The translations under genes and the position numbers were made by a program. Below, piece by piece: positions 39,117 through 49,468 of a stretch of 64,000 nt of DNA. The stretch is from Streptomyces sp. NBC_00461 (GTDB lineage Bacteria > Actinomycetota > Actinomycetes > Streptomycetales > Streptomycetaceae). Position 1 is the first letter of the stretch; each line of letters starts with the position of its first letter. Below the pieces are notes generated by a model. The model did no database searches and was not told the origin of the DNA. It saw nothing but the letters and a program-made list of their open reading frames with translations. The DNA lies in the NCBI RefSeq assembly GCF_036013935.1, contig NZ_CP107902.1, positions 4,993,001 to 5,057,000 on the forward strand, given 5' to 3'.

Positions 39117-39140
39117 CAGCCCGCACGGCAGGAACCAAAC

Positions 39141-39170
39141 GCCCCGCCCATCCGTAAAGATGAGCGGGGC
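39141..39170 (+). terminator. Terminator between PPIase and rhomboid genes
   Basis: GCCCCGCCCATC (39141-39152) pairs with GATGAGCGGGGC (39159-39170) with one mismatch; GGTGCTTTTG follows. Confidence 0.75.
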
Positions 39171-39214
39171 GGTGCTTTTGCGCGCGGCCCTCGTACGACG
39201 ACCTAGGGGAACTC

Positions 39215-40123
39215 ATGGACCAGGCGCCAGGCAGCCCACAGGGCCCGGAGGACCAGGGACCCCCGCATGCCCAGAGCGTGCCCGGCTGCTATCGCCACCC
39301 CGACCGCGAGACCGGCATCCGCTGCACCCGCTGCGATCGCCCGATCTGCCCCGAGTGCATGGTCAACGCCTCGGTCGGCTTCCAGTGCCCCGAATGCGCC
39401 CGCGGCGACTCCGGCACCGGACACCCGCCGGCCGCCTCCCGCCCGCGCACCCTCGCGGGCGGCAGCGTCACCGCCGACCCACGCCTGCTCACCAAGATCC
39501 TCATCGGGATCAACATCGCGGTCTTCATCGCTGTGCACGTGCGCAGTTCGCTGCTGGACCACCTCGTCCTCATCGGCGAATGGCCGCCTGCCCCGTTCAA
39601 CGCCACCCAGGGCGTCGCCGAAGGCGAGTGGTACCGCCTGGTGACCTCGATGTTCACGCATCAGGAGATCTGGCACATCGGCTTCAACATGCTCAGTCTG
39701 TGGTGGCTCGGCGGTCCCCTCGAAGCGGCCCTGGGCCGTGCCCGCTACCTCTCGCTCTACTTCGTCTCGGGCCTGGCCGGCAGCACCCTGGCCTATCTGC
39801 TGGCCTCACCGACCACGGCCACGCTCGGTGCCTCCGGCGCGATCTTCGGCTTGTTCGGGGCCACCGCGGTCCTCATGCGCCGGCTCAACTACGACCTGCG
39901 GCCGATCATCGCGCTGCTGGTGATCAACCTGATCTTCACGTTCGGCATGAACAACATCTCCTGGCAGGCCCACATCGGCGGCCTCGTCGCCGGCCTGATC
40001 ACGGGCTACGGGATGGTGCACGCCCCGCGGAAACACCGCGCCCTGGTGCAGTACGGCACCTGCGCGCTCGTCCTGGTCGTTGTCGTGGTCCTGACCCTGG
40101 TCAGGACGGCTCAGCTCACCTGA
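39215..40123 (+). CDS. Rhomboid family intramembrane serine protease
   Basis: The 302-aa protein has an N-terminal zinc-finger-like segment (CYRHPDRETGIRCTRCDRPICPECM ... CPECA, residues 25-61) and a C-terminal rhomboid domain with about seven membrane helices. The catalytic serine is Ser208 (GASGAIFG) and the catalytic histidine His253 (WQAHIGG). Conserved HxxxN-type motif HIGFNM is at ~154-159. Substrates are unknown. ATG 39215 follows AGGGGAA. Confidence 0.93.
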   Translation: MDQAPGSPQGPEDQGPPHAQSVPGCYRHPDRETGIRCTRCDRPICPECMVNASVGFQCPECARGDSGTGHPPAASRPRTLAGGSVTADPRLLTKILIGINIAVFIAVHVRSSLLDHLVLIGEWPPAPFNATQGVAEGEWYRLVTSMFTHQEIWHIGFNMLSLWWLGGPLEAALGRARYLSLYFVSGLAGSTLAYLLASPTTATLGASGAIFGLFGATAVLMRRLNYDLRPIIALLVINLIFTFGMNNISWQAHIGGLVAGLITGYGMVHAPRKHRALVQYGTCALVLVVVVVLTLVRTAQLT

Positions 40124-40132
40124 CGTACCCGG

Positions 40133-40358
40133 TTGTCCACAGCGGGTGGCGAATCTTGTGCACGAGGTGTGGGAACAGCTGTGCCCCCTGTCACTGACCT
40201 GTGTTTCCGCAGGTCAGGCAGGGGGCGAACAAGCTTGCGAAGAGTGTTGGGATGGTCGTACCAGCGTCAACGCCCGACTGGTTATCCACAGATCGTCGTT
40301 CTTTATCCCCAGGGCCCTTGTGGATATTTCTCTGGGCTGTGGATAACTCAGTGGATAG
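40133..40358. promoter_or_regulatory. DnaA-box cluster between rhomboid gene and crgA
   Basis: The 281-bp gap holds TTGTCCACA (40133-40141), TTATCCACA (40282-40290) and TTATCCACA on the minus strand (40338-40346), plus weaker TTATCCCCA (40303), ATATCCACA (40319, minus) and CTATCCACT (40350, minus). It lies upstream of the leftward crgA gene. Confidence 0.65.
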
Positions 40359-40404
40359 CCCTGGGCAGAGCTATGTTCACCGAGGTGTCGCTCTTACGCA
40401 GGGC

Positions 40405-40659
40405 TTACTTCCACTGGGTGGACACACCGAATCCAGCGGCGATGAAGCCGAAGCCCACCACGATGTTCCAGTTGTCCAGCTGGTCGATGGGCAGTGAGCC
40501 GTCCGTGACATAGAAGACGACGATCCAGGCCAGCCCGATGAGGAACATGGCCAGCATCACTGGTGCGACCCAGGTGCGGCTGTTCAGCTTGATGCTGGTC
40601 GCCTGCTTCGCCGGCGGTGGCGTGTAGTCGGCCTTCTTGCGGATACGTGACTTCGGCAC
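40405..40659 (-). CDS. crgA: Cell division protein CrgA
   Basis: CrgA is a small membrane protein that influences FtsZ ring formation and sporulation septation in Streptomyces. The 84-aa product starts [16 protein letters not shown] at GTG 40659 and has two membrane helices ([21 protein letters not shown] and [13 protein letters not shown]) ending in STQWK. DnaA boxes lie within the promoter-side gap to the rhomboid gene only if transcription reads leftward past them; its own promoter is to the right, at 40660-40801. Confidence 0.95.
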   Translation of the reverse strand: MPKSRIRKKADYTPPPAKQATSIKLNSRTWVAPVMLAMFLIGLAWIVVFYVTDGSLPIDQLDNWNIVVGFGFIAAGFGVSTQWK

Positions 40660-40801
40660 GAGGGTCTCTCCTGTCGATGCGCTGCGTGGCCGCGCAGGGA
40701 ACTGTGGCTGGCTCCGGAGCAGCGTACAAGGGGACTCTTAGCGCTCCCCCGGGCGTCCGTTAGCGTAGTGCTTCCGCGGCGCCGAAGGAGATAAGGGTAC
40801 G

Positions 40802-41581
40802 TTGAGCAATTCTGCCGACTCCCCCCAGGCCGGATCCAGCCCTGACCGCAGACGGGGTTTCCGGCCCGTACGGGTGCTCACGGTGGCCGTCTTCGCCCTC
40901 GCGGGGCTCATTTTCTTCACCAGTTTCAATACGGCCAAGGGCACCAACATCCGCACGGACGCGTCCTTGCTGAAGCTTTCCGACCTCATCCAGGAGCGCA
41001 GCCGCAAGAACGGCGAACTGGACGAGTCCAACGGCTCGCTCCGTGACCAGGTCGAGTCCTTCGCCGAGCGCGACGACGGCAGCACCGCGGCGGAGGACAA
41101 GAAGCTCGCCGGCCTGGAGAAGAACGCGGGCACGCAGAAGCTGAAGGGCGAGGCGATGACCGTCACGCTCAACGACGCCCCGCCGGACGCCACCGCCAAG
41201 CTTCCCGGCTATCCCGAGCCGCAGCCCGACTACCTGGTCATTCACCAGCAGGACCTGCAGGCGGTGGTGAACGCCCTGTGGCAGGGCGGCGCCAAGGGCA
41301 TCAAGGTGATGGACCAGCGGCTGATCTCCACCAGCGCCGTGCGCTGCGTGGGCAACACCCTGATCCTCCAGGGCCGCGTGTACTCGCCGCCGTACAAGAT
41401 CACGGCGGTCGGTGACCCCGACAAGCTGAACCAGGCGCTCTCGGCCTCGAAGGCGATCCAGAACTACATGGTCTACGTGAATGTGTACGGCCTCGGCTGG
41501 AAAGTCACTCAGGACGGGACGGTGACTCTGCCCGGCTACTCGGGCACAGTGGATCTGCACTACGCCCAGCCCGTGGAGTGA
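40802..41581 (+). CDS. DUF881 family membrane-anchored protein
   Basis: The 259-aa product starts at TTG 40802 behind AAGGAGATAAGG. It has one N-terminal membrane helix (VLTVAVFALAGLIFFTSFN), a coiled-coil-like stretch (residues ~60-110, Glu/Leu/Lys-rich) and the extracellular DUF881 domain with MTVTLNDAPPDA, DLQAVVNALWQGGAKGI and NTLILQGRVYSPPYKI. It is conserved at the head of this sortase/division cluster; the function is unknown. Confidence 0.9.
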   Translation: MSNSADSPQAGSSPDRRRGFRPVRVLTVAVFALAGLIFFTSFNTAKGTNIRTDASLLKLSDLIQERSRKNGELDESNGSLRDQVESFAERDDGSTAAEDKKLAGLEKNAGTQKLKGEAMTVTLNDAPPDATAKLPGYPEPQPDYLVIHQQDLQAVVNALWQGGAKGIKVMDQRLISTSAVRCVGNTLILQGRVYSPPYKITAVGDPDKLNQALSASKAIQNYMVYVNVYGLGWKVTQDGTVTLPGYSGTVDLHYAQPVE

Positions 41582-41605
41582 ACTGAGCCGTTTCGGGAGC
41601 TGCCG

Positions 41606-42298
41606 GTGCGCGTCGTCGTCAGGACCGTCAGCGAACTCTGCATCACCGTGGGCACGTTGATTGTCCTCTTCGTCGTCTATGTACTGTTCTGGACCGGTGT
41701 GCGGGCGGACGGCGCGATGAACCACCAGATCGACGTCCTCCAGGGCCAGTGGGCGAAGCAGACGGCACATCCCACGGCGACGGCTGCGCCCGGTACGCCG
41801 GCCAGTCCCCCGAAGCCGGCGCCGTACGTCGCGGGCAAGCCCTTCGCGATCATGTACATCCCGCGGCTTGGTTTCACGTGGAACAAGCCCGTGCTCGAGA
41901 ACACCGCCGTGAGCACGCTGAAGAACGGGCTGGGCCACTACGCGAACACCGCCCAGCTGGGCCAGGAGGGCAACTTCGCGGTCGCCGGGCACCGGCGCAC
42001 GTACGGCGATCCGTTGGTGGACTTCCCCAGGCTGCGGCCCGGTGACGCGGTGGTGCTGACCGACGGGACCACCTGGTTCACGTATCGGATCGACAAAGGG
42101 CCCTACAAAACCGTACCGACGGACGTTGAGGTGATCGACCCTGTGCCACGTAAGTCGGGGTATACGCAGGAGGGCCGCTATCTGACGCTGACCACGTGCG
42201 ATCCGGAGTGGGGGCACAGCCACCGGCTGATCGTGTGGGCGCACCTGGATTCCACACAGCCTGCGGAGGCCGGGAAACCAGCGGCGCTACGCCGTTAG
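41606..42298 (+). CDS. Class E sortase (first of three)
   Basis: Class E sortases covalently attach proteins with LAXTG-type signals to the peptidoglycan; in S. coelicolor SrtE1/SrtE2 anchor long chaplins. The 230-aa protein has an N-terminal membrane anchor (LCITVGTLIVLFVVYVLFW), a Pro/Thr/Ala linker and a sortase domain with His129 (AGHRR), Cys198 (TLTTC) and Arg207. GTG start at 41606. A near-parS sequence lies inside the gene at 41871-41884. It follows the DUF881 gene by 24 bp. Confidence 0.92.
   Translation: MRVVVRTVSELCITVGTLIVLFVVYVLFWTGVRADGAMNHQIDVLQGQWAKQTAHPTATAAPGTPASPPKPAPYVAGKPFAIMYIPRLGFTWNKPVLENTAVSTLKNGLGHYANTAQLGQEGNFAVAGHRRTYGDPLVDFPRLRPGDAVVLTDGTTWFTYRIDKGPYKTVPTDVEVIDPVPRKSGYTQEGRYLTLTTCDPEWGHSHRLIVWAHLDSTQPAEAGKPAALRR
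41871..41884. other. Degenerate parS-like site in sortase gene
   Basis: GTTTCACGTGGAAC matches the parS palindrome at 13 of 14 positions. It may be a weak ParB site or chance coding sequence. Confidence 0.4.
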
Positions 42299-42351
42299 TC
42301 TGGTGCGGGTACGGCGTGAGTCCGGTGCCGTGGTGAAACGGAAGGGACGGC

Positions 42352-42513
42352 ATGTACGGCTGGATCTGGCGGCATCTGCCGGGGAACGTGTGGGTGAAGG
42401 CGCTGATCTCGCTCGCGCTCGCCCTGCTGGTGGTCTATGTCCTCTTCCAGTACGTCTTCCCGTGGGCCGAGCCGCTGCTGCCCTTCAACGATGTGACGGT
42501 GGACAACCAGTGA
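42352..42513 (+). CDS. 53-aa single-pass membrane protein
   Basis: The product MYGWIWRHLPGNVWVKALIS, then LALALLVVYVLFQYVF and a short acidic tail ending VDNQ, has one membrane helix. It has a GAAGGGA RBS and its TGA overlaps the GTG start of the next gene (GTGA), a sign of coupled translation. I recognise it as a conserved small gene of this Streptomyces cluster but no function is known. Confidence 0.82.
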   Translation: MYGWIWRHLPGNVWVKALISLALALLVVYVLFQYVFPWAEPLLPFNDVTVDNQ

Positions 42514-43148
42514 GTGCACGGATTCTCGTCGTCGACAACTACGACAGCTTCGTCTTCAACCTCGTCCAGTACCTGTACCAGCTGGGTGCCGAGTGCGAGG
42601 TGCTGCGCAACGACGAGGTGTCGACGTCGCACGCCCAGGACGGCTTCGACGGTGTGCTGCTCTCACCGGGCCCGGGTACGCCTCAGGAGGCGGGCGTCTG
42701 CATCGAGATGGTGCGGCACTGCGCCGCGACCTCGGTGCCGGTCTTCGGCGTCTGCCTCGGCATGCAGTCGATGCAGGTGGCGTACGGCGGTGTGGTGGAT
42801 CGTGCGCCCGAGTTGCTGCACGGCAAGACCTCGCTGGTGGAGCACGGGGGCAGGGGCGTCTTCGCCGGGCTGCCCTCGCCGTTCACGGCGACGCGCTACC
42901 ACTCGCTGGCCGCGGAGCCGGCGACGGTGCCGGCCGAGCTGGAGGTGACCGCCCGCACGCACGACGGGATCATCATGGGGCTGCGGCACCGTGAACTCCC
43001 GGTCGAGGGCGTGCAGTTCCACCCCGAGTCGGTGCTGACCGAGCACGGCCACCGGATGCTGGCCAACTGGCTGGTGGAGTGCGGCGACCAGGGTGCCGTG
43101 GCGAGGTCGACGGGGCTCGCCCCGGTGGTGGGCAGGGCCACGGCGTGA
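42510..43148 (+). CDS. Glutamine amidotransferase component (PabA/TrpG-like)
   Basis: Class I glutamine amidotransferase supplying ammonia to aminodeoxychorismate or anthranilate synthase. The 212-aa protein has ILVVDNYDSFVFNLVQYL, the oxyanion region LLSPGPGTP, nucleophile Cys in GVCLGMQ, RYHSL and the His-x-Glu pair in VQFHPESVLTEHG. No large subunit is adjacent, as is usual for pabA-type copies. GTG 42510 overlaps the preceding stop, and its own stop overlaps the next gene. Which synthase it serves cannot be decided here. Confidence 0.9.
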   Translation: MSARILVVDNYDSFVFNLVQYLYQLGAECEVLRNDEVSTSHAQDGFDGVLLSPGPGTPQEAGVCIEMVRHCAATSVPVFGVCLGMQSMQVAYGGVVDRAPELLHGKTSLVEHGGRGVFAGLPSPFTATRYHSLAAEPATVPAELEVTARTHDGIIMGLRHRELPVEGVQFHPESVLTEHGHRMLANWLVECGDQGAVARSTGLAPVVGRATA

Positions 43149-44323
43149 CCGCGCTGCGCCCCGAGCGCGAGTCCGGCGCCTCGTACGGGCAGGAGCCGTA
43201 CGAGGCGTACGAGGCGTCCGGTGCGTTCGAGGCGTCCGGTGCGTCCGGTGCGTTCGAGGAGTGGGGCGCCGATCCGGCGGGGCGGCACGGGGCGTACGCG
43301 GCGCAGGAGCAGCCGTACGCATCCCCCGCCGATGAGCCGTACCTACCGCCCGCCGAGCCGCAGCAGTTCCTGCCGCCGATCGACGACGAGACGGTGGCGC
43401 TGCGGATACCGGATCCGCCGCCGGGCGGCTCCATAACGCCCTCTGGCGCCTCAACTGCCGCTGCTGCCACAGGAACCACTCCGGGCGGCCGAGCGGCCCG
43501 CAGAAAGGCCGCCAAGCGCCGTCACGGGCGCCATGGGGGCACTCGTACGACGTCGGAGGCTTCGGAGGAAGGCGCCGAGGAGGTGTCCGCCGATGCTGCC
43601 CGGGCGCCGCTGTCGCGCGTGGAGGCCCGTCGGCAGGCACGCGCGCGCAAGGCGAGCCCGGCCGTCGTCGCGAGCCGCGCGATAGGCGAGGTGTTCATCA
43701 CCACCGGCGTACTGATGCTGCTGTTCGTCACCTATCAGCTGTGGTGGACGAATGTCCGGGCACATGCGGCCGCGGACAAGGAGACCAGCACCCTCCAGAA
43801 CGACTGGGCCACCGGCAAGGGCGCCCCGGGCACCTTCGAACCGGGCCAGGGCTTCGCGATCCTCCACATCCCCGAGCTGGACGTGGTCGTGCCGATCGCC
43901 GAGGGCGTCAGCAACAAGAAGGTGCTCGACAAGGGCATGGTCGGCCACTACAGCGAGGGCAGGCTGAAGACGGCGATGCCCGGCGCGAAGACCGGCAACT
44001 TCGCGCTCGCCGGGCACCGGAACACGCACGGTGAGCCTTTCCGGTACATCAACAAGCTCAAGAAGGGCGACGAGGTCGTCGTCGAGACACAGGACAAGTA
44101 CTACGTGTACAAGATGACGTCGACGCTGCCGGTGACGTCGCCGAGCAACACCAGCGTGATCGGTCCCGTGCCGCCGCAGTCGGGTTTCACGAAGCCGGGC
44201 CGGTACATCACGCTGACAACCTGTACTCCGGAGTTCACCAGTAAGTACCGGTTGATCGTCTGGGGCAAGATGGTTGAGGAACGGCCGCGCAGCAAGGGCA
44301 AGCCGGATGCGCTCGTCGAGTAG
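43145..44323 (+). CDS. Class E sortase with long disordered N-terminus (second)
   Basis: The 392-aa protein has a ~175-residue cytoplasmic extension: first Tyr/Glu/Ala/Ser-rich near-repeats of EASGAFEASGA type, then an Arg/Lys/His-rich block. A membrane helix follows (AIGEVFITTGVLMLLFVTYQLWW) and the sortase domain has His291 (AGHRN), Cys360 (TLTTC) and Arg369. Start is GTG 43145, overlapping the TGA of the amidotransferase gene. Together with the next gene it matches the tandem SrtE pair of S. coelicolor. Confidence 0.92.
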   Translation: MTALRPERESGASYGQEPYEAYEASGAFEASGASGAFEEWGADPAGRHGAYAAQEQPYASPADEPYLPPAEPQQFLPPIDDETVALRIPDPPPGGSITPSGASTAAAATGTTPGGRAARRKAAKRRHGRHGGTRTTSEASEEGAEEVSADAARAPLSRVEARRQARARKASPAVVASRAIGEVFITTGVLMLLFVTYQLWWTNVRAHAAADKETSTLQNDWATGKGAPGTFEPGQGFAILHIPELDVVVPIAEGVSNKKVLDKGMVGHYSEGRLKTAMPGAKTGNFALAGHRNTHGEPFRYINKLKKGDEVVVETQDKYYVYKMTSTLPVTSPSNTSVIGPVPPQSGFTKPGRYITLTTCTPEFTSKYRLIVWGKMVEERPRSKGKPDALVE

Positions 44324-44329
44324 GGGCGA

Positions 44330-45082
44330 ATGAAAGTGGCAGCGACCACCGACGACACTCAGGGACACGCGGACACGTCGGGGCCGCCCGCGGCGCGGCG
44401 CAGGACCCCCGGCCGTATCGCGATGGCGGTGAGTGTCTTCGGCGAACTCCTCATCACGGCGGGCCTGGTGCTCGGCCTGTTCGTCGTCTACTCCCTTTGG
44501 TGGACGAATGTCGTCGCCGACCGTGCGGCGAACAAACAGGGCAACAAGGTCCGCGACACCTGGGCCCACCAGGACACCGGACCCGGCGCGCTGAACACCA
44601 GGAACGGCATCGGCTTCCTGCACGTCCCCGCCATGAGGAACGGGGAGGTCCTGGTCGAGAAGGGCACCTCGACGAATGTCCTCAACGACGGTGTGGCCGG
44701 CTACTACACGGACCCGATCAAGGCGATGCTCCCGACGACCGGCAAGAAGGGCAACTTCACGCTGGCCGCCCACCGGGACGGCCACGGCGCGAAGTTCCAC
44801 AACATCGACAAGGTGAAGGTCGGCGATCCGATCGTCTTCGAGACGAAGGACAAGTGGTACGTCTACAAGGTGTACGACATCCTCGACGAAACCTCGAAGT
44901 ACAACGTGAAGGTCCTGTCGCAGGTCCCGAAGGAGTCGGGGAAGAAGAAGGCCGGGCACTACATCACGCTGACGACGTGCACGCCGGTGTACACCTCGCG
45001 GTACCGGTATGTGGTGTGGGGGGAGTTGGCGCGGGTGGAGAAGGTGGACGGTAAGCGGACGCCGCCGAAGGAACTTCGGTGA
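44330..45082 (+). CDS. Class E sortase (third)
   Basis: The 250-aa protein has a short polar N-terminus, a membrane helix (VFGELLITAGLVLGLFVVYSLWW) and a sortase domain with His148 (LAAHRDGHG), Cys217 (TLTTC) and Arg224/Arg226. It starts 6 bp after the preceding sortase gene. The His context (AAHR) differs from the AGHR of the other two, which could mean a different substrate preference (inference). Confidence 0.92.
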   Translation: MKVAATTDDTQGHADTSGPPAARRRTPGRIAMAVSVFGELLITAGLVLGLFVVYSLWWTNVVADRAANKQGNKVRDTWAHQDTGPGALNTRNGIGFLHVPAMRNGEVLVEKGTSTNVLNDGVAGYYTDPIKAMLPTTGKKGNFTLAAHRDGHGAKFHNIDKVKVGDPIVFETKDKWYVYKVYDILDETSKYNVKVLSQVPKESGKKKAGHYITLTTCTPVYTSRYRYVVWGELARVEKVDGKRTPPKELR

Positions 45083-45399
45083 GCCAACTCCTTGCGGGAC
45101 GTCGTCTCCTCCCTCAATGACGTCCCGAGAGATTATTTTCGGCCAGGCAGCAAGGTCGGCGATCGGGACCCTAGTCCGCGCACAAATGGACGGTCCTGGG
45201 GGCTTGGATCGTCTCCTCGCTGACACTGGATTTGCGCTGGCAGGAGGTTGCTGGATCGACTCCTCTAGGGATCATTGACCGGCGGCCCGGGCTGTATGAG
45301 CCACCAGCCCCTGGTAGCGGTCGTCCGCTTCGTTTGCTGATGAACAACGTCCCGGCCTCCTCCTTGAGGATGCCGGGACGCTTCTCGTCCGGTGCGGTG
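45083..45399. other. Convergent intergenic region between sortase and pknB genes
   Basis: 317 bp with no supported gene. A tRNA-3'-end-like string at 45254-45274 matches the tRNA-Ala end at 16 of 21 positions. The pknB terminator lies at the right. Confidence 0.4.
45349..45380 (-). terminator. Terminator of pknB
   Basis: CGTCCCGGC (45349-45357) and GCCGGGACG (45372-45380) form a 9-bp perfect stem, 20 bp past the pknB stop. Confidence 0.75.
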
Positions 45400-47391
<1,992 letters not shown>

Positions 47392-47560
47392 AGCTACCTA
47401 CCAGCCCTCTCCGTCGGTCCCGGCCATCACGAATGTGCGGCCGGAGGCTGCCGTCCGGGCCTACCGTACCCGGATAGCTTTGTGTGACCTGGCCAAGCCC
47501 GTCACCCGATACAGGACCGGTATCGCAACGTGCACCGATGTGAAGGGGACGTGAGCGGGG

Positions 47561-49036
47561 TCACTTCTTGGAGTTGATGACCGCCTCCATCACGCTCTTC
47601 GCGATCGGGGCCGCGAGGCCGCCGCCGGAGATGTCGTCACGGTTGGCGTTGTCGTCCTCGATCACCACGGCCACGGCCACCGGCGCGCTGCCGTCGGGGA
47701 GCTTGGCGTAGGAGATGAACCAGGCGTAGGGGTTCTCGCTGTTGGCCACGCCGTGCTGGGCGGTACCGGTCTTGCCACCGACGGTGGCGCCCTGGATCTG
47801 CGCCTTGGTGCCGGTGCCCTCCTTGACGACCGTCTCCATCATCGACTGCAGGATCTGCGCGTTCTTCGACGACAGGGGCTGGCTCAGCTCCTGCGGGTCG
47901 GTCTGCTGGAGGGTGTCCAGGTTCGGCGCCTGCAGCTTGTCGACCATGTACGGCTTCATCAGCTTGCCGTCGTTGGCGACCGCGGAGGCGACCATCGCCA
48001 TCTGCAGGGGGGTCGCGGCGGTGTTGAACTGGCCGATCGAGGACAGCGCGGTCTGCGAGGGGTTCATGTTGTCCGAGAAGACCGAGGCGTTCGAGCGGAC
48101 CGGAGTGAACTGCTCCGAGTCGAAGCCGAACTTCTTCGCCTCGTCCAGCATCTTGTCGTTGCCGAGGTCGGAGCCGATCTTGCCGAAGACGGTGTTGCAG
48201 GAGTACCGCAGCGCGATCCGCATGGTCGCGTCCTTGCAGGGGATGCTCCCCTCGTTCTTCAGCTCGGTCGTGGTGCCCTTCATGATGTAGGGCAGCGGCG
48301 AGTCGGTCTTCTCGTCGGCGGAGGGGTACAGCCCGTTCTGCAGCGCGGCCGCGGCGGTGACCACCTTGAAGGTCGAGCCCGGCGGGTAGGTCTCGCGCAG
48401 CGCCCGGTTCAGCATCGGGTCCTTGGGGTTGTACTTCTTCTGCAGGCTCTTCCACGCCTTCCCGTCGTCGTCGGAGTTGCCGGCGAAGACGGAGGGGTCG
48501 TACGAGGGGTAGGAGGCCAGCGCCAGGATCTTGCCGGTGGACGGGTCGAGCGCGGCGACGGCGCCCTTGCCGCCCTGGGCCTTGAGGCCGTTGTACGCGG
48601 CCTTCTGCGCGGCGGCGTTGAGCGTGGTGACGACGTTGCCGCCCTGCTTCTGCTTGCCCGTGATCATGTCGAGGGTGTTGCGGAAGAAGAGCCGGTCGTC
48701 GGTGCCGGAGAGGATGCCGTCCTCGATCTTCTCGAGGAAGCTGCCGTCGAAGGCCTGGGAGGAGTACCCGGTCACCGGGGCCCACATGGGCCCGTTCTTG
48801 TAGGTGCGCTTGTACTTGAAGTCGCCGTGCTTGTTCTCGACCGAGCCGGTTATGGGGTCGCCGTCGACGATGAGGTCGCCCCGCGGGCTCTCGTAGCGCT
48901 CGATGGCGACGCGGCGGTTGGCCGGGTCGGTGCGCAGCTTGTCGGCCTGGGCGTACTGAAGCCAGTTGTCGCGGATCAACAGCGCCAGGACGAGAACTCC
49001 GCAGAAGATCGCGATTCGGCGCAATGGCTTGTTCAC
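47561..49036 (-). CDS. pbpA: Class B penicillin-binding protein PbpA
   Basis: A transpeptidase that cross-links peptidoglycan, working with the SEDS protein encoded upstream. The 491-aa protein has an N-terminal membrane helix (RRIAIFCGVLVLALLI), a dimerisation region and the transpeptidase motifs STFK (221-224), SCN (279-281) and KTG (422-424). I place the start at GTG 49036 (NKPLRR), 6 nt after GAAAGG; a longer frame to 49051 is possible. The length is normal for actinobacterial PbpA. Confidence 0.95.
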   Translation of the reverse strand: MNKPLRRIAIFCGVLVLALLIRDNWLQYAQADKLRTDPANRRVAIERYESPRGDLIVDGDPITGSVENKHGDFKYKRTYKNGPMWAPVTGYSSQAFDGSFLEKIEDGILSGTDDRLFFRNTLDMITGKQKQGGNVVTTLNAAAQKAAYNGLKAQGGKGAVAALDPSTGKILALASYPSYDPSVFAGNSDDDGKAWKSLQKKYNPKDPMLNRALRETYPPGSTFKVVTAAAALQNGLYPSADEKTDSPLPYIMKGTTTELKNEGSIPCKDATMRIALRYSCNTVFGKIGSDLGNDKMLDEAKKFGFDSEQFTPVRSNASVFSDNMNPSQTALSSIGQFNTAATPLQMAMVASAVANDGKLMKPYMVDKLQAPNLDTLQQTDPQELSQPLSSKNAQILQSMMETVVKEGTGTKAQIQGATVGGKTGTAQHGVANSENPYAWFISYAKLPDGSAPVAVAVVIEDDNANRDDISGGGLAAPIAKSVMEAVINSKK

Positions 49037-49111
49037 ATCCGGCCTTTCCACAAGCTAAACAGGTGCGCCTGCCGCTTCAGTCTCTCGGTGTCGATGGTGC
49101 TGGAGTGGTGC

Positions 49112-49417
49112 TCATCCTGGCCGCCCACATTCTAGGGGCAGAGGCTGTGTCCCCCGGGCGGGGCTGTGGATGACGACTGGTGGAGAGACGCATCGGAGGA
49201 GCGACGGGTTCCGGAAACCGCGGACAGGCGGGTTGCCGCCGGCCACGGCGAAGTAGTGGTCGGAGGTGTGGCCCCAGACGTTCTTGCTGGAGTTGACGTT
49301 CTTCACGTACCACCAGATGTTGTTGCCGAAGACGCCCTCGCCCTTGACCCGGCACTTCACGACGGCGCCGTCGCCCGGGCATCCCGTGACCCTCGGGATT
49401 CGAATGATTGTTCGCAA
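49112..49417 (-). pseudogene. Remnant of a small secreted SH3-like protein
   Basis: Between ftsW/rodA and pbpA one minus-strand frame contains VVKCRVKGEGVFGNNIWWYV, then a SDHYFAVAGG end. This is the typical C-terminal half of small Streptomyces exported SH3-like proteins (Cys ... GNxxWxxV ... YVSD/Y). The upstream half with signal peptide is missing and the frame continues into unrelated sequence after VAGG. I read it as a truncated, dead copy inserted in the operon; expression as a short protein is not excluded. Confidence 0.45.
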
Positions 49418-49468
49418 CCCTAGGGGGCGGGGTCTGGACGAAGATGATGTCTTCGGAGGTGATCAGCA

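Noticed and set aside
40133..40358. A second replication origin
   Set aside because: There is no AT-rich unwinding region and no initiator gene beside it, and the box number is far below that of oriC. A titration or regulatory site is more reasonable.
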